DNA of 64,000 bases from Arthrobacter sp. C2 (GTDB lineage Bacteria; Actinomycetota; Actinomycetes; Actinomycetales; Micrococcaceae): positions 1,364,001-1,428,000 of the forward strand of contig CP042428.1 in NCBI GenBank assembly GCA_024207135.1, read 5' to 3'. Position 1 is the first letter of the stretch, and each line of letters begins with the position of its first letter. The notes under the pieces were generated by a model. The model was not told the origin of the DNA, made no database searches, and worked only from the letters and a program-made list of their open reading frames with translations. Positions 45,907-56,000 of the stretch are shown here, piece by piece. The translations under genes and the position numbers were made by a program.

Positions 45907-46031
45907 GGCCCCAGCCTAGGCAGGTGGCGCGGGTGATGCATAGGGGCCCGCGCTGCGCGCCGCGGGACCCGTGGATGGCCGACCGCCCCGCGGTGCCGGG
46001 CGCGGAACCACCCGGCGCGCGGGCCCGCTGG

Positions 46032-46037
46032 TAAACT
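46032..46037 (+). promoter_or_regulatory. -10 hexamer of the Zur-like gene
   Basis: TAAACT with an upstream TGG forms an extended -10; no -35 match seen. Predicts a leader of about 95 nt ending in AAGGAG. Confidence 0.35.
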
Positions 46038-46139
46038 CAAGGTGTCCGATCGGGGCGTGCCCCGGGTGCTGTTCTTCAGCCGGCCCGAGGCGCGCAGCGT
46101 GCGGACGCAGTGCCCATCTTTCAAGGAGTGCTCCAACAC

Positions 46140-46577
46140 ATGACGAATCCTGCGACCACGCGGCGAGGAACCGAACAGCGGGTGACCAAGCAGCGCCTGG
46201 CAGTGAATGCCGCGCTGGGCCAGGTCGATGACTTCGTGACGGCACAGGAACTTCACCGATGGCTCGTCGACGAGGGCGACAAGGTCTCCCTGGCCACCGT
46301 CTACCGGCTGCTGCTCTCCATGGCGGAGGACGGCCTGGTCGACGTGCTGCGCAACAACGAGGGCGAGGCGATGTACCGCCAGTGCGTCATCGAGCACCAC
46401 CACCACCACCTGGTGTGCCGGACCTGCGGCAAGGCCGTCGAGGTCGAGGCCCCCGCGGTGGAGAAGTGGGCGGCCCGGGTGGCCGAGGAGAACGGCTTCA
46501 CCGAACCCACCCACACCGTGGAGATCTACGGGCTGTGCCCTGCCTGCTCGGCAAGCAAGGCCGCCGGGACCAGCTAG
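46140..46577 (+). CDS. zur: Fur-family transcriptional regulator, probably the zinc regulator Zur
   Basis: Protein of 145 residues. The winged-helix domain (VTKQRLAVNAALGQVDDFVTA, in part, and VSLATVYRLLLSMAEDGLVD, about residues 15-70) binds DNA; the metal domain has HHHHHLVCRTCGKAVE (about 91) and YGLCPACSASK (about 129), the two CxxC pairs of the structural zinc. Zur rather than Fur is inferred from znuABC close by. ATG at 46140 has AAGGAG 11 nt upstream; an in-frame ATG at 46110 is rejected. Confidence 0.88.
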   Translation: MTNPATTRRGTEQRVTKQRLAVNAALGQVDDFVTAQELHRWLVDEGDKVSLATVYRLLLSMAEDGLVDVLRNNEGEAMYRQCVIEHHHHHLVCRTCGKAVEVEAPAVEKWAARVAEENGFTEPTHTVEIYGLCPACSASKAAGTS

Positions 46578-46661
46578 GTCCGCAACCCGCCGGCCCGGCG
46601 CCACCGGGGACGTCCCCCGGTGCCGTGGCGGTTCCCGCATGCCGGGAGACCCGGATCCCGC

Positions 46662-47165
46662 TCAGGCCTCCGGGGCGGCGAACGGCGAGGGACCGAGGAT
46701 CTCGATGCCCCCGTTGCGCCGTGCGGATTCCATGACCCTGCCGAAATCGACCTCGCCGGTGCCCGGATCGCCGTCTTGCAGCGGCACGCTGGCCTCCAGG
46801 TAGAACGCCTGGCAGACCCCGGGGGTGTGCAGGCACAGCACCCGCGTTCCCTCCTCGGTCACCTTGAACGCATGCGGCATCCCCCGCGGCGCCATCACCA
46901 GGCCGCCGGCACCGATCCTCGATTCCCGGCCGTCCAGGTGCATCACGATCTCGCCGCTGAGCACGATCATCGTTTCGTCCGACTCCGGATGCGTGTGCAG
47001 AGGCGTGTCCTTGCCCTTCTCCAACCGGTCCTCAAAGAGCAGGAAGGCGCCCGCGGTCTGCGCCTCGGTGGCCTTCCAGATGTGCACCCCGCCGCCGGAG
47101 AACCAACGGCGCTCCCCCTCCCCGGGTTGGCGGATGATGGCTTGCAGTTCCTTGTTCGTGTCCAC
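46662..47165 (-). CDS. Cupin-domain protein
   Basis: Protein of 167 residues from the GTG at 47165 (186 from an ATG at 47222). The cupin motif 1 is PLHTHPESDETMIVLSGEI (about residues 73-91, counting from the GTG), with His/His/Glu metal ligands; motif 2 is MAPRGMPHAFKV. Single-domain cupins include dioxygenases, isomerases and binding proteins, and nothing specific points to one here. GAGGCGAG precedes the GTG. It lies between the Zur-like gene (convergent) and znuB. Confidence 0.8.
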   Translation of the reverse strand: MDTNKELQAIIRQPGEGERRWFSGGGVHIWKATEAQTAGAFLLFEDRLEKGKDTPLHTHPESDETMIVLSGEIVMHLDGRESRIGAGGLVMAPRGMPHAFKVTEEGTRVLCLHTPGVCQAFYLEASVPLQDGDPGTGEVDFGRVMESARRNGGIEILGPSPFAAPEA

Positions 47166-47392
47166 GGGACTCGCCTCGTTCACTGATGTGGCACCGGATT
47201 CGGGACCCGAATCCCACGACAAGACTGGGGTGCCGCGGCCGCGGAGTCAACACCTTTTCCCGCCCCCTGGCCGCGGTCCCGCTGCCCCGGGCACCGGATA
47301 CGGCGAAGGCGTGTGCCCGGACCTCCGCAACGGGGGAACCGGGCACACGCCTTCGCCTGGCGGTTCGCCGGGCCCGCGGCCCGGCGAGGGCC

Positions 47393-48271
47393 TCAGGCGG
47401 CCATGGCCGCCATCTTCTCGGAGTGCCGCACCTTCTCCCGGCGCCAGGCGATGAGCCGGCACACCACGTAGATCAGGAACGAGATCGTGGTGACGTAGGG
47501 GCTGATCGGCAGCGACCCGGCCAACGCCAGCAGGATGCCGCCCACCACCGACGTCATGGCGAAGGCCACCGAGAGGCTGACGGTGAGCACGGGGTTGGAG
47601 GTCACCCGGATGGCCGCCGCGGCCGGGGTGATCAGCAGGGCCAGGACCAGCAGTGCGCCGACCACCTGGATCGACAGCGCGACGGCCAGGCCCAGGACCA
47701 CCATGAACGCGACCGAAAGCCGGCCGGCGGGGACACCGCGCGCCGCCGCCACGGCGGGGTCCACGGAAATGAAGGTCAGCGGGCGCCACATGGCCACCAG
47801 CGCCACCATCACGATGAGGGAGCATACCGCCAGCACGCCCAGCTGGACGGTGTCGACGGCAACGATCTGCCCGGTGAGCAGCCCGAACTTGTTGGCGCTG
47901 CGGCCCTGGTAGAGCGCCAGGAACAGGATCCCCAGGCCCAGCCCGAAGGGCATCAGCACCCCGATGATGGAGTTGCGGTCCTTGGCCGCGGCGCCCATCA
48001 GGCCCAGCACCAGCGAGGCCAGCACCGATCCGACCAGGGATCCGACGACCACGTTTGCGCCGATGAGCAGCGCGAACGCGGCCCCGGCGAAGGAAAGCTC
48101 GGCGATGCCGTGCACCGCGAAGGCCATGTCGCGCAGCATCACGAAGATGCCGATCATCCCGCCCACCAGGCCCAGCAGGGCCCCGGCGATCAGCGAGTTG
48201 GAGACCAGCGGCAGGATCTCGGCGTAGTCTTCGAAGCTGAAGACGGTGCTCCAGATCTCGGATAGGTCCAT
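47393..48271 (-). CDS. znuB: Zinc/metal ABC transporter permease
   Basis: Permease of 292 residues, ABC-3 (ZnuB/MntB) family, with about eight transmembrane segments. Typical segments are AVHGIAELSFAGAAFALLIG (about residue 52), VALVAMWRPLTFISVDPAVA and LLITPAAAAIRVTSNP (about 208). Last gene of znuACB: it begins 5 bp after znuC. Confidence 0.92.
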   Translation of the reverse strand: MDLSEIWSTVFSFEDYAEILPLVSNSLIAGALLGLVGGMIGIFVMLRDMAFAVHGIAELSFAGAAFALLIGANVVVGSLVGSVLASLVLGLMGAAAKDRNSIIGVLMPFGLGLGILFLALYQGRSANKFGLLTGQIVAVDTVQLGVLAVCSLIVMVALVAMWRPLTFISVDPAVAAARGVPAGRLSVAFMVVLGLAVALSIQVVGALLVLALLITPAAAAIRVTSNPVLTVSLSVAFAMTSVVGGILLALAGSLPISPYVTTISFLIYVVCRLIAWRREKVRHSEKMAAMAA

Positions 48272-48276
48272 GGTTC

Positions 48277-49140
48277 CTAGGCTCCTTGAAGCGGGTGCGC
48301 GCGATGCTGCGGGTCGGCGTGGGTGACGGTCTCGGGCATGCCGACGACCACGATGCGGCCGTTGGACTCGAAGACCTCGATGGGGCTGCCGTAGAGCTCC
48401 GAGAGCACCTCGGAGCGCATGACCTCCTCGGGGGTCCCGACGTGGAAGCGCCCGCCGGCCAGGTACAGCACCCGGTCCACGTATTGCAGGATCGGGTTGA
48501 TTTCGTGGGTCACGAAGACCACCGCGGCGCCGTGGTCACACGCCTGCCGGTGGATCAGTGAGGAGATGGCCTGCTGGTGGTGCAAGTCCAGCGAGAGCAG
48601 CGGCTCGTCGCAGAGCAGCAGCCGCGGGTCGTCGGCCAGTGCCTGGGCCGCGCGCAGGCGCTGCTGCTCGCCCCCGGAGAGCACTCCGACGGGGCGCTCG
48701 GCGTAGGACGTGGCTCCGACCAGCTCCAGCAGCTCGTCCACGCGCTTGCGCATCTTCGCCCGGCCCAGCCGGATCCCCCACTTGTGCCCGTCGATGCCCA
48801 GGGCGACCAGGTCGCGGGCGCGCAGCGGGGTGTTGTCGTCGAAGGATCGCTGCTGCGGAATGGTGCCGACCTGCCGCGACCCGCGGGTCGCGGGCCTGCC
48901 GGCGACCTCGACGGTGCCGGAGGACAGTTCCTGCAGGCCCATCAGGGTGCGCAGCATGGTGGTCTTGCCCGACCCGTTGGGACCCAGCACGGCCAGGAAC
49001 TCGCCCGGGGCGATGTCCAGGTCCAGTCCGTCCCAGAGCAGGCGGTTCCCGAAGCGCAGCGAGGCGCCGCGCAGGCGCACCACCGGTTCGGGTGCGGGTT
49101 TGGCCGGGGCGCCCGGCGCGGGGCTGGGGCTAGCGGCCAA
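48277..49140 (-). CDS. znuC: Zinc/metal ABC transporter ATP-binding protein
   Basis: ATPase of 287 residues. Walker A LGPNGSGKTTM (about residues 50-60), Q-loop IPQQRSF, signature LSGGEQQRLRAAQAL (about 151), Walker B LLLCDEPLLSLDL and H-loop VFVTHEIN. The frame opens inside znuA; I choose a TTG at 49140 with GAGGTG 4 nt upstream, which overlaps the znuA stop by 11 bp. An ATG at 49197 would add 19 non-family residues. Start uncertain, family firm. Confidence 0.91.
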   Translation of the reverse strand: MAASPSPAPGAPAKPAPEPVVRLRGASLRFGNRLLWDGLDLDIAPGEFLAVLGPNGSGKTTMLRTLMGLQELSSGTVEVAGRPATRGSRQVGTIPQQRSFDDNTPLRARDLVALGIDGHKWGIRLGRAKMRKRVDELLELVGATSYAERPVGVLSGGEQQRLRAAQALADDPRLLLCDEPLLSLDLHHQQAISSLIHRQACDHGAAVVFVTHEINPILQYVDRVLYLAGGRFHVGTPEEVMRSEVLSELYGSPIEVFESNGRIVVVGMPETVTHADPQHRAHPLQGA

Positions 49141-50089
49141 GGGCCACCTCGAGTTGCTGCACGTTCGATTCCATCCAGGTGATGTAGTTGAGCCCATCGG
49201 GCAGGGTTTCGGTCAAATCCAGCACCGGGACCCCGGCGGCCTTGGCCAGCGCGGCCACCTTCTCGGTCTGCGGCCCGGAGGTCTGGGTGTTCAGGGCCAG
49301 CACGGCGAACTCGTGCGATTCGAGCCCCTCGGCCAGCTGCTTGAGCAGCAGCGGGGGCACGTCCTCGCCGGCTTCCATCGCGGCGCTGACGCCGGCGGGG
49401 GTTCCGTCCACCATCCCGGCCTCGCTGAGCAGGTAGAAGCCCAGCGGTTCGGTCATGGCGAACTTCTTGCCCTCGGCGGTGGCCCGCAACGCGTCGATGC
49501 GCCCGGCCAGCGCGTCGATGCGCTTCACGAAGGCGCCGGCCGCGGCGGTGAACTCCGCGGACTTGGCGGGAAGGAGCTTGGAGTACTCGGCGGCCAGGCC
49601 GCGGGCCAGCGCGCCGACGGTGTGCACGTCGTACCAGACATGCTCGTTGCCCTCCGCGTGGTCGTGCCCGGCATGGTCCTGCGCGGCGGATCCGGCCGCG
49701 CCAGCGGCCTCCCCGTGCCCGGCCTGGAAGTCCACTGCGTGGATCATCGCGCCGCCGGGAAGCGACAGGCCCTGGGCCAGCGCGTCCATGAACGGGTCGT
49801 ATCCCCCGCCGTTGGCGATGACGATGTCTGCCTTGGACACCGCAAGCTTGTCGCGGGCGGTGGCCTCGTAGGAGTGCGGGTCCTGGGAGGTCTTGTCCAC
49901 CAGGGCAACCACATGCACGTCAGACCCGCCGACCGCGCGGGCCACGTCGGCATACACCGAGGTCGAGGCGACCACCTCAAGCACCGCCTCGCCGCCGGGT
50001 TGCGCGCCTTGGCCCGCCGGCGCGGAGGCGCAGGCGGAAAGCAGCAGGAGGCAGGCTGCGGCGGCGAGGGCGCGAAGTGGTGTGTTCAT
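49130..50089 (-). CDS. znuA: Zinc-binding lipoprotein of the metal ABC transporter
   Basis: Cluster-9 solute-binding protein of 319 residues. Signal peptide with lipobox LSAC (Cys20). A His-rich loop, DHAGHDHAEGNEHVWYD (about residues 142-158), typical of zinc carriers, precedes the metal-site His; other ligands are in SQDPHSYEATARD (about 68) and the C-terminal VLALNTQTSGPQT region. The last residues VALGR overlap znuC. A candidate Zur operator lies about 55-70 bp upstream. Confidence 0.92.
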   Translation of the reverse strand: MNTPLRALAAAACLLLLSACASAPAGQGAQPGGEAVLEVVASTSVYADVARAVGGSDVHVVALVDKTSQDPHSYEATARDKLAVSKADIVIANGGGYDPFMDALAQGLSLPGGAMIHAVDFQAGHGEAAGAAGSAAQDHAGHDHAEGNEHVWYDVHTVGALARGLAAEYSKLLPAKSAEFTAAAGAFVKRIDALAGRIDALRATAEGKKFAMTEPLGFYLLSEAGMVDGTPAGVSAAMEAGEDVPPLLLKQLAEGLESHEFAVLALNTQTSGPQTEKVAALAKAAGVPVLDLTETLPDGLNYITWMESNVQQLEVALGR

Positions 50090-50142
50090 GCGGTGGGTAC
50101 GGGACCTTTCGGGGAAAACCAGCAGACCCAGACTATCTCAAT

Positions 50143-50157
50143 TGCGAGTCATTCGCA
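50143..50157. promoter_or_regulatory. Candidate Zur operator upstream of znuA
   Basis: Inverted repeat TGCGA-GTCAT-TCGCA in an A/T-richer island, 54 bp before the znuA start. TAGTCT, a -10 candidate on the minus strand, lies about 10 bp closer to znuA, so a bound repressor would cover the promoter. The site abuts the stop codon of the upstream CNNM gene. Confidence 0.45.
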
Positions 50158-51225
50158 TTATTGGGCGCTGCGGTTTTCCCGGCGGATGCCGCGCTTCTGG
50201 TTCTGGTCGTCGATTTCCCCGACCAGTTGCTCCAGCACGTCCTCGAGGAACAGGATCCCCAGGGTGGCGCCGGTTCCGTCGACGACGCGGGCCAGGTGCT
50301 TGCCGTCGGCACGCATCTGCTCCATCGCATCCTCGATCTCCGCGTCGCCGGCCACCACGCCCATGGGGCGCAACTCGATGTCGGTGACCGGTTCGCGGTA
50401 CCGCTCGTCGGGCAGCGCCATGACGTCCTTCATGTGCCAGTAGCCCACGAATTCCCCGTCCCGGGAGATGACGATGCGCGAGAAGCCGGTCCGGCCCACG
50501 GTGCGCTCGAACTCCTGCACCGTGGTCCCCTGCTCCAGGGCGACGACCTGGTCGCGGCCGACCATGGTGCCGGCGGCGGTGAGGTCGGAGAACTCCAGCG
50601 CCTTGCGCAGCATGATCGCGTCGTCGGCCTCCAGCGTGCCGTAGCGCGCCGAGGAGGCGATGATCGAGGCCACCTCGGCGGCGGTGAACGCGGAGTTCAC
50701 CTCGTTCTTGGGTTCGATGCCCATCAGGTGCAGGAAGCGGTTGGCGATCCAGTTCAGCGAGACCACGATCGGGTGCACGCCCACCGAAAGCCACAACAGC
50801 GGCCCGGCCAGCAGCAGCACCGCCTTGTCGGCCATCGACACCGAGATGTTCTTCGGCACCATCTCGCCGAAGGTCACGTGCAGGAAGGTGACGATCAACA
50901 GGGCCAGCAGGAAGGCGATGGACCCGGCCAGCGCCTCGGTCAGGCCCAGGAACTGCAGCGGCACCACGAAGAGGTGGTGGATGGCCGGTTCGGCGACGTT
51001 CAGGATCAGCAGCGAGCACACGGTGATGCCCAGCTGGCACACCGCGAGCATGATGGAGACCTGCTCCATGGCCTTCAGGGCACGGATCGCACGCTTGTCC
51101 CCGGCGTCGGCCAGCGGTTCGATCTGGGAGCGGCGGGCGGACATCACGGCGAATTCCGCCGCGACGAAGAACGCGTTGCCCAGCAACAGCAGGACCAACC
51201 AGAGCAAGCCGGAAAAGTCGCTCAT
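50158..51225 (-). CDS. CNNM/HlyC-CorC family membrane protein (second of a tandem pair)
   Basis: Protein of 355 residues. An N-terminal DUF21 membrane domain with about four segments (residues ~1-180) is followed by two CBS repeats (about 200-320; MVGRDQVVALEQGTTVQEFE, and ATLGILFLEDVLEQLVGEI). It lacks the C-terminal CorC_HlyC domain found in its neighbour. CNNM/CorC proteins are linked to Mg2+ or Co2+ export; the haemolysin label is historical. Start overlaps the upstream homologue by 4 bp. Confidence 0.88.
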   Translation of the reverse strand: MSDFSGLLWLVLLLLGNAFFVAAEFAVMSARRSQIEPLADAGDKRAIRALKAMEQVSIMLAVCQLGITVCSLLILNVAEPAIHHLFVVPLQFLGLTEALAGSIAFLLALLIVTFLHVTFGEMVPKNISVSMADKAVLLLAGPLLWLSVGVHPIVVSLNWIANRFLHLMGIEPKNEVNSAFTAAEVASIIASSARYGTLEADDAIMLRKALEFSDLTAAGTMVGRDQVVALEQGTTVQEFERTVGRTGFSRIVISRDGEFVGYWHMKDVMALPDERYREPVTDIELRPMGVVAGDAEIEDAMEQMRADGKHLARVVDGTGATLGILFLEDVLEQLVGEIDDQNQKRGIRRENRSAQ

Positions 51226-52601
51226 GCCCGTCCCCCCACTGCTTCGTCGGGGCTGGGGGCCGAGGCAGCGCTCGAGGCGCTGGCCGACCTGGAATCCTTG
51301 GAAGGCCGCGGCGGGCGCGGCACGAAGTGCAGTTCCGCGACGCGGCGCTTGTCCAGCGCGGTGACGGTGAAGGCGCCGCCCTCGGTGTCGACCTCGTCGC
51401 CGAGGAACGGGATCCGGCCCAGTTCGGCCATGACGAACCCGCCCACGGTTTCGTAGGCGGCGTCGTCGGGGATCTCGACCTCGCCGATGAGCTCGTTGAG
51501 CTGGTCCGGGCGGAACATGCCCGGGATCATCCAGGAGCCGTCGGGCAGGTGGCGCAGTTCGGGGCCCGCGGAGTCGTGCTCGTCGGCGACTTCGCCGACG
51601 ATTTCCTCTATAAGGTCTTCCAAGGTGACCATTCCGGCGGTTCCGCCATATTCGTCAAGCACGATCGCCATTTGCAGGTTTGCGCCGCGCAGCTGCACCA
51701 GCAGCGTGTCCAGGTGCACGGTTTCCGGGACGAAGATCACCGGGGTCTTGTTTTCGCCGACCTCCTTGCCGGCGCGCTTGTCGCGCGGGATGGCAATGAT
51801 GGTCTTGACGTGGCACACGCCCTTGATCTCGTCCGAGGAGCCGTCGGTGACCGGGAAGCGGGAGTACCCGGTCTGCTTCGCCAGCTCGATGACCTCCTGG
51901 ACGTGGGCGGTGTGCTCGATGGTCTGCATCCGGGTGCGCGGGGTCATCACGTCGGCGGCCGAGCGTTCGGAGAAGCGCACGGTGCGGTCAACGAAGAGCG
52001 CCGCATCCTTGTCCAGGGTGCCCATTTCCGCGCTGCGGCGCACCAGCGAGACCAGCTCGGCCGGGGAGCGCGCACCGGAGATCTCCTCCTTGACCTCGAG
52101 CCCGAACAGGTGCAGGACCTTGTTGGAGAAGCCGTTGAGCAGCACGATGGCCGGCTTGAAGACGGCGGTAAAGATCAACTGCGGCCGGGCGAGCGCGCGG
52201 CCGATGTCGAAGGCCTTGGCGATGGCCAGGTTCTTCGGGACCAGTTCTCCGATGACCATCGACAGCAGCGTGGCCAGCAGCATCGCCACGACCAGGGACA
52301 CCGGCACCGCGGAGTCCCCGAGCCCGAGGGCCAGCAGCGGGCCCTGGAGCAGCTTGCCCACCGAGGGTTCGATGACATAGCCGGTCAGCAGCGTCGTCAG
52401 GGTGATGCCCAGCTGGCAGGAGGAAAGCTGGGTGGAGAGCGACTTGAGGCAGTGCAGCAAGGCAATGGCCTTGGTGTCCCCCGCATCCACCGCTTCCTGC
52501 ACGTTGGCCTGGTCGAGGGCGACGAGGGAAAATTCGACGGCGACGAAGAAGCCAGTGCCCAGGATCAGCAGCAGGCCAAGGGCCAGCAGCAACCATTCCA
52601 T
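51222..52601 (-). CDS. CNNM/HlyC-CorC family membrane protein (first of a tandem pair)
   Basis: Protein of 459 residues. DUF21 membrane domain (about residues 1-195), CBS pair (about 215-340; DVMTPRTRMQTIEHTAHVQE and LVQLRGANLQMAIVLDEYGG), then the CorC_HlyC domain (about 355-440; TVGGFVMAELGRIPFLGDEV). A Ser/Ala tail ends the protein. Full three-domain architecture, so it and its shorter partner may form a heteromer. Likely role: Mg2+/divalent-cation efflux control. Confidence 0.9.
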   Translation of the reverse strand: MEWLLLALGLLLILGTGFFVAVEFSLVALDQANVQEAVDAGDTKAIALLHCLKSLSTQLSSCQLGITLTTLLTGYVIEPSVGKLLQGPLLALGLGDSAVPVSLVVAMLLATLLSMVIGELVPKNLAIAKAFDIGRALARPQLIFTAVFKPAIVLLNGFSNKVLHLFGLEVKEEISGARSPAELVSLVRRSAEMGTLDKDAALFVDRTVRFSERSAADVMTPRTRMQTIEHTAHVQEVIELAKQTGYSRFPVTDGSSDEIKGVCHVKTIIAIPRDKRAGKEVGENKTPVIFVPETVHLDTLLVQLRGANLQMAIVLDEYGGTAGMVTLEDLIEEIVGEVADEHDSAGPELRHLPDGSWMIPGMFRPDQLNELIGEVEIPDDAAYETVGGFVMAELGRIPFLGDEVDTEGGAFTVTALDKRRVAELHFVPRPPRPSKDSRSASASSAASAPSPDEAVGGRA

Positions 52602-53083
52602 CTAGTGTTTCACCGCCCCGCGGGCGGAGGGGAATCGGGGGGCGGAAACGCCGCGGCCCGGAAATCTAGGGTGTGTGCGTCGGCAACAAGAAGGCTCCGA
52701 TGGGGAGACCGAACTGGGCGAGCAATGACATGTGTGGCCGGCACCGCGTGATTTCACGACTGGCCGGCACAGAGAGTGGCTGTCCATAACAATGTCAGTG
52801 TATCCGAACCGCGACTTGAGCACATGCGAGGTGCCCCGGGTCGGGCACCCCCCTCGCGCAGTCCCCCGGCGCTCCGAATCGGGCACCGCGGGCGTCGGGT
52901 GTGAGCCCGGTCGCGTGAATCGCCGTTCGGCGCGCCACGCATGTGATAACCGGCTCATTGGTTTCCACCCGGCGCGGATTAGTCACTAGACTACTTAGCA
53001 GGTCTAGAACTATGCCCTCGGGATGGGTTTCCGCTCGAAGGCGCTTGGACAAACGGAAATACAGGGAGAAGAGGCGTAATACC
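52602..53083. other. Intergenic region between divergent CNNM and kgd genes
   Basis: No gene is supported in these 482 bp. The part at 52,735-52,815 is less GC-rich and probably holds the promoter for the CNNM pair. Near kgd, an inverted repeat CTAGAC-N10-GTCTAG (52986-52991, 53002-53007) overlaps TAGACT (52987-52992), a -10-like hexamer about 95 bp before the kgd start. The repeat could be an operator or the promoter itself. Confidence 0.4.
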
Positions 53084-56000
53084 GTGCCAGATCAATCGCA
53101 CCACCGACTCACCGAAGAGTTCGGCGGGAACGAATGGCTAGTCGATGAGCTGTACCAACAGTTCCTCAAGGACAAGAACTCGGTAGACAAGAAATGGTGG
53201 GACATCTTCGCGTCCCTCAATTCGGATCAGGCCGCCGCACCCCCGGCAGCGGAGGCACCGGTCGCGGCGACCCCGGCACCGGCTGCCCCTCCGGCCGCAC
53301 CGCGCGCCGCAACACAGGCCCGCGTCGTTGACGTCTCGGGCAACACCCCGGCGTCCTCGTCCGAGTCCTCGACGGCCACTCCCGCAACCGCTTCGATCCC
53401 GCGTGTCCCGGCCGACCCGACCCCGGCCACCAAGGCGCAGCCGATCCCGGCGCAGCTGCCCAAGGCCGCCTCAAGCTCGGCTTTGGGCGAAGAGAAGCGC
53501 ACCCAGCTGCGCGGCCCGGCCAAGGCCATCGCCACCAACATGGAACAGTCCCTGACCGTTCCGACGGCCACCACGGTCCGTGCAGTCCCGGCCAAGGCCC
53601 TGATCGACAACCGCGTGGTCATCAACAACCACCTCAAGCGCGCCCGTGGCGGCAAGATCTCCTTCACGCACATCATCGGCTTCGCCGTGATCCGTGCCCT
53701 GAAGCTCTTCCCCTCGCAGAACGTCACCTACGCCGAGATCGACGGCAAGCCGATGGCGATCCAGCCGGCCCACGTGAACTTCGGCATCGCCATCGACATG
53801 CCCAAGCCCGATGGCTCGCGCATGCTCGCGGTTCCCAACATCAAGGCCGCCGAAACCCTGTCCTTCTCCGAATTCTGGGACACCTACGAGGGCCTGATCA
53901 AGCGCGCACGCGCCAACAAGCTCACCGCCGACGACTACGCCGGCACCACCGTCTCGCTGACCAACCCCGGCGGCATCGGCACCGTGCACTCGGTCCCGCG
54001 CCTCTCCAAGGGCCAGGCCACCATCGTGGGCGTCGGCGCCCTCGAGTACCCGGCCGCCTTCCGCGGCGCCGCCGAGTCCACCGTTGCCTTGCAGGGCGTG
54101 GGCAAGGTCATCACCCTGACCTCCACGTACGACCACCGCGTCATCCAGGGCGCCGGCTCCGGCGAGTTCCTCAAGCTCGTCGAGTCGCTGCTGCTGGGCG
54201 AGCAGGGCTTCTACGACGAGATCTTCGAAGCGCTGCGCATCCCCTACGAGCCGGTCCGCTGGGCCGTCGACAACCAGGTCGACGTCGAGCTTCAGGTCAA
54301 CAAGATCGCCCGCATCCAGCAGCTGATCCACTCCTACCGCGTGCGCGGCCACCTGATGGCCGACACCAACCCGCTCGAATACGTGCAGCGCCGCCACCCG
54401 GACCTGGACATCCAGACCTACGGCCTGACGCTGTGGGACCTGGACCGCGAATGGGTCACCGGCGGCTTCGGCGGGGCAGACCGCCTGCTGCTGCGCGACA
54501 TCCTCGGGGTGCTGCGCGACGCCTACTGCCGCACCATCGGCATCGAGTACATGCACATCCAGGATCCGGTGGAACGCAAGTGGTTCCAGGACGAGCTGGA
54601 GCACCCGTACACCAAGCCGACCCGCGAAGAGCAGCTGCGCATCCTGGCCAAGCTGAACTCCGCGGAGGCCTTCGAGACCTTCCTGCAGACCAAGTTCGTC
54701 GGCCAGAAGCGTTTCTCCCTGGAGGGCGGCGAATCCCTGATTCCGCTGCTCGACGGGATCCTGTCCGACGCCGCGGACGCCGGCATGGACGAGGTCGCCA
54801 TCGGCATGGCGCACCGCGGCCGCCTCAACGTGCTTACCAACATCGCCGGCAAGACCTACGCACAGGTCTTCCGCGAATTCGAGGGCACCGCGACCCCCGG
54901 CTCGGTCCAGGGCTCGGGCGACGTGAAGTACCACTTGGGCACCGAGGGTTCCTTCACCTCGGACCAGGGCAACCAGACCAAGGTCTACCTGGCCGCCAAC
55001 CCCTCGCACCTCGAAGCCGTGAACCCGGTGCTCGAGGGCATCGTGCGCGCCAAGCAGGACCGCGCCGGATCCAAGGACTTCAACGTCCTGCCGATCCTGG
55101 TGCACGGCGACGCGGCCTTCGCGGGCCAGGGCGTGGTCGGCGAGACCCTCACGCTCTCCCAGCTCGAGGGCTACAAGACCGGCGGCACGATCCACGTGAT
55201 CGTGAACAACCAGGTCGGCTTCACCACCGCACCGACCGACTCGCGCTCCTCGGTGTACGCCACCGACGTGGCCAAGCAGGTCCAGGCACCGGTGTTCCAC
55301 GTCAACGGCGACGAGCCGGAGTCCGTGGTCCACGTGGCGCAGCTGGCCTTCGCCTACCGCCAGCGCTTCAACAAGGACGTCGTCATCGACATGGTGTGCT
55401 ACCGCCGCCGTGGCCACAACGAGGGCGACGACCCGTCGATGACCCAGCCGATGATGTACAACCTCATCGAGGCCAAGCGCTCGACCCGCAAGCTGTACAC
55501 CGAGGCCCTCGTCGGCCGCGGCGACATCACCCAGGACGAGGCCGACCAGGCCCTGCGCGACTACCAGCAGCGCCTGGAGCGCGTCTTCGCCGAGACCCAC
55601 GCGGCGCAGACCTCCCCGATCCCGGTCATCACCCCGGGCACCTCGGCCATCCACGACCTGGAGCTGCCCACGGCCCAGCGCGAGGACGAGGCAGCCTCGA
55701 TCGACGCCAAGGACACGGCCATCACCGCCGAGACCCTGGCGCACATCGGTGCCGCGCACCTGGCCATCCCGGAGGACTTCACCGTCCACCCGAAGCTCAA
55801 GGTGCTCCTGGAGCGCCGCGAGAAGATGAGCCGCGAGGGCGGGATCGACTGGGGCATGGCGGAAATCGCCGCCTTCGGCACCCTGTCCATGGAAGGCGTG
55901 CCAGTCCGCCTGGCGGGCCAGGACTCGCGACGCGGCACCTTCGTGCAGCGCCACGCGGTCTTCCACGACCGCCTCAACGGCGACGAGTGGTACCCGCTGC

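Noticed and set aside
52732-52989. 85-codon plus-strand frame in the gap before kgd
   Set aside because: No ribosome-binding site, no family resemblance, and it covers the likely promoter region.
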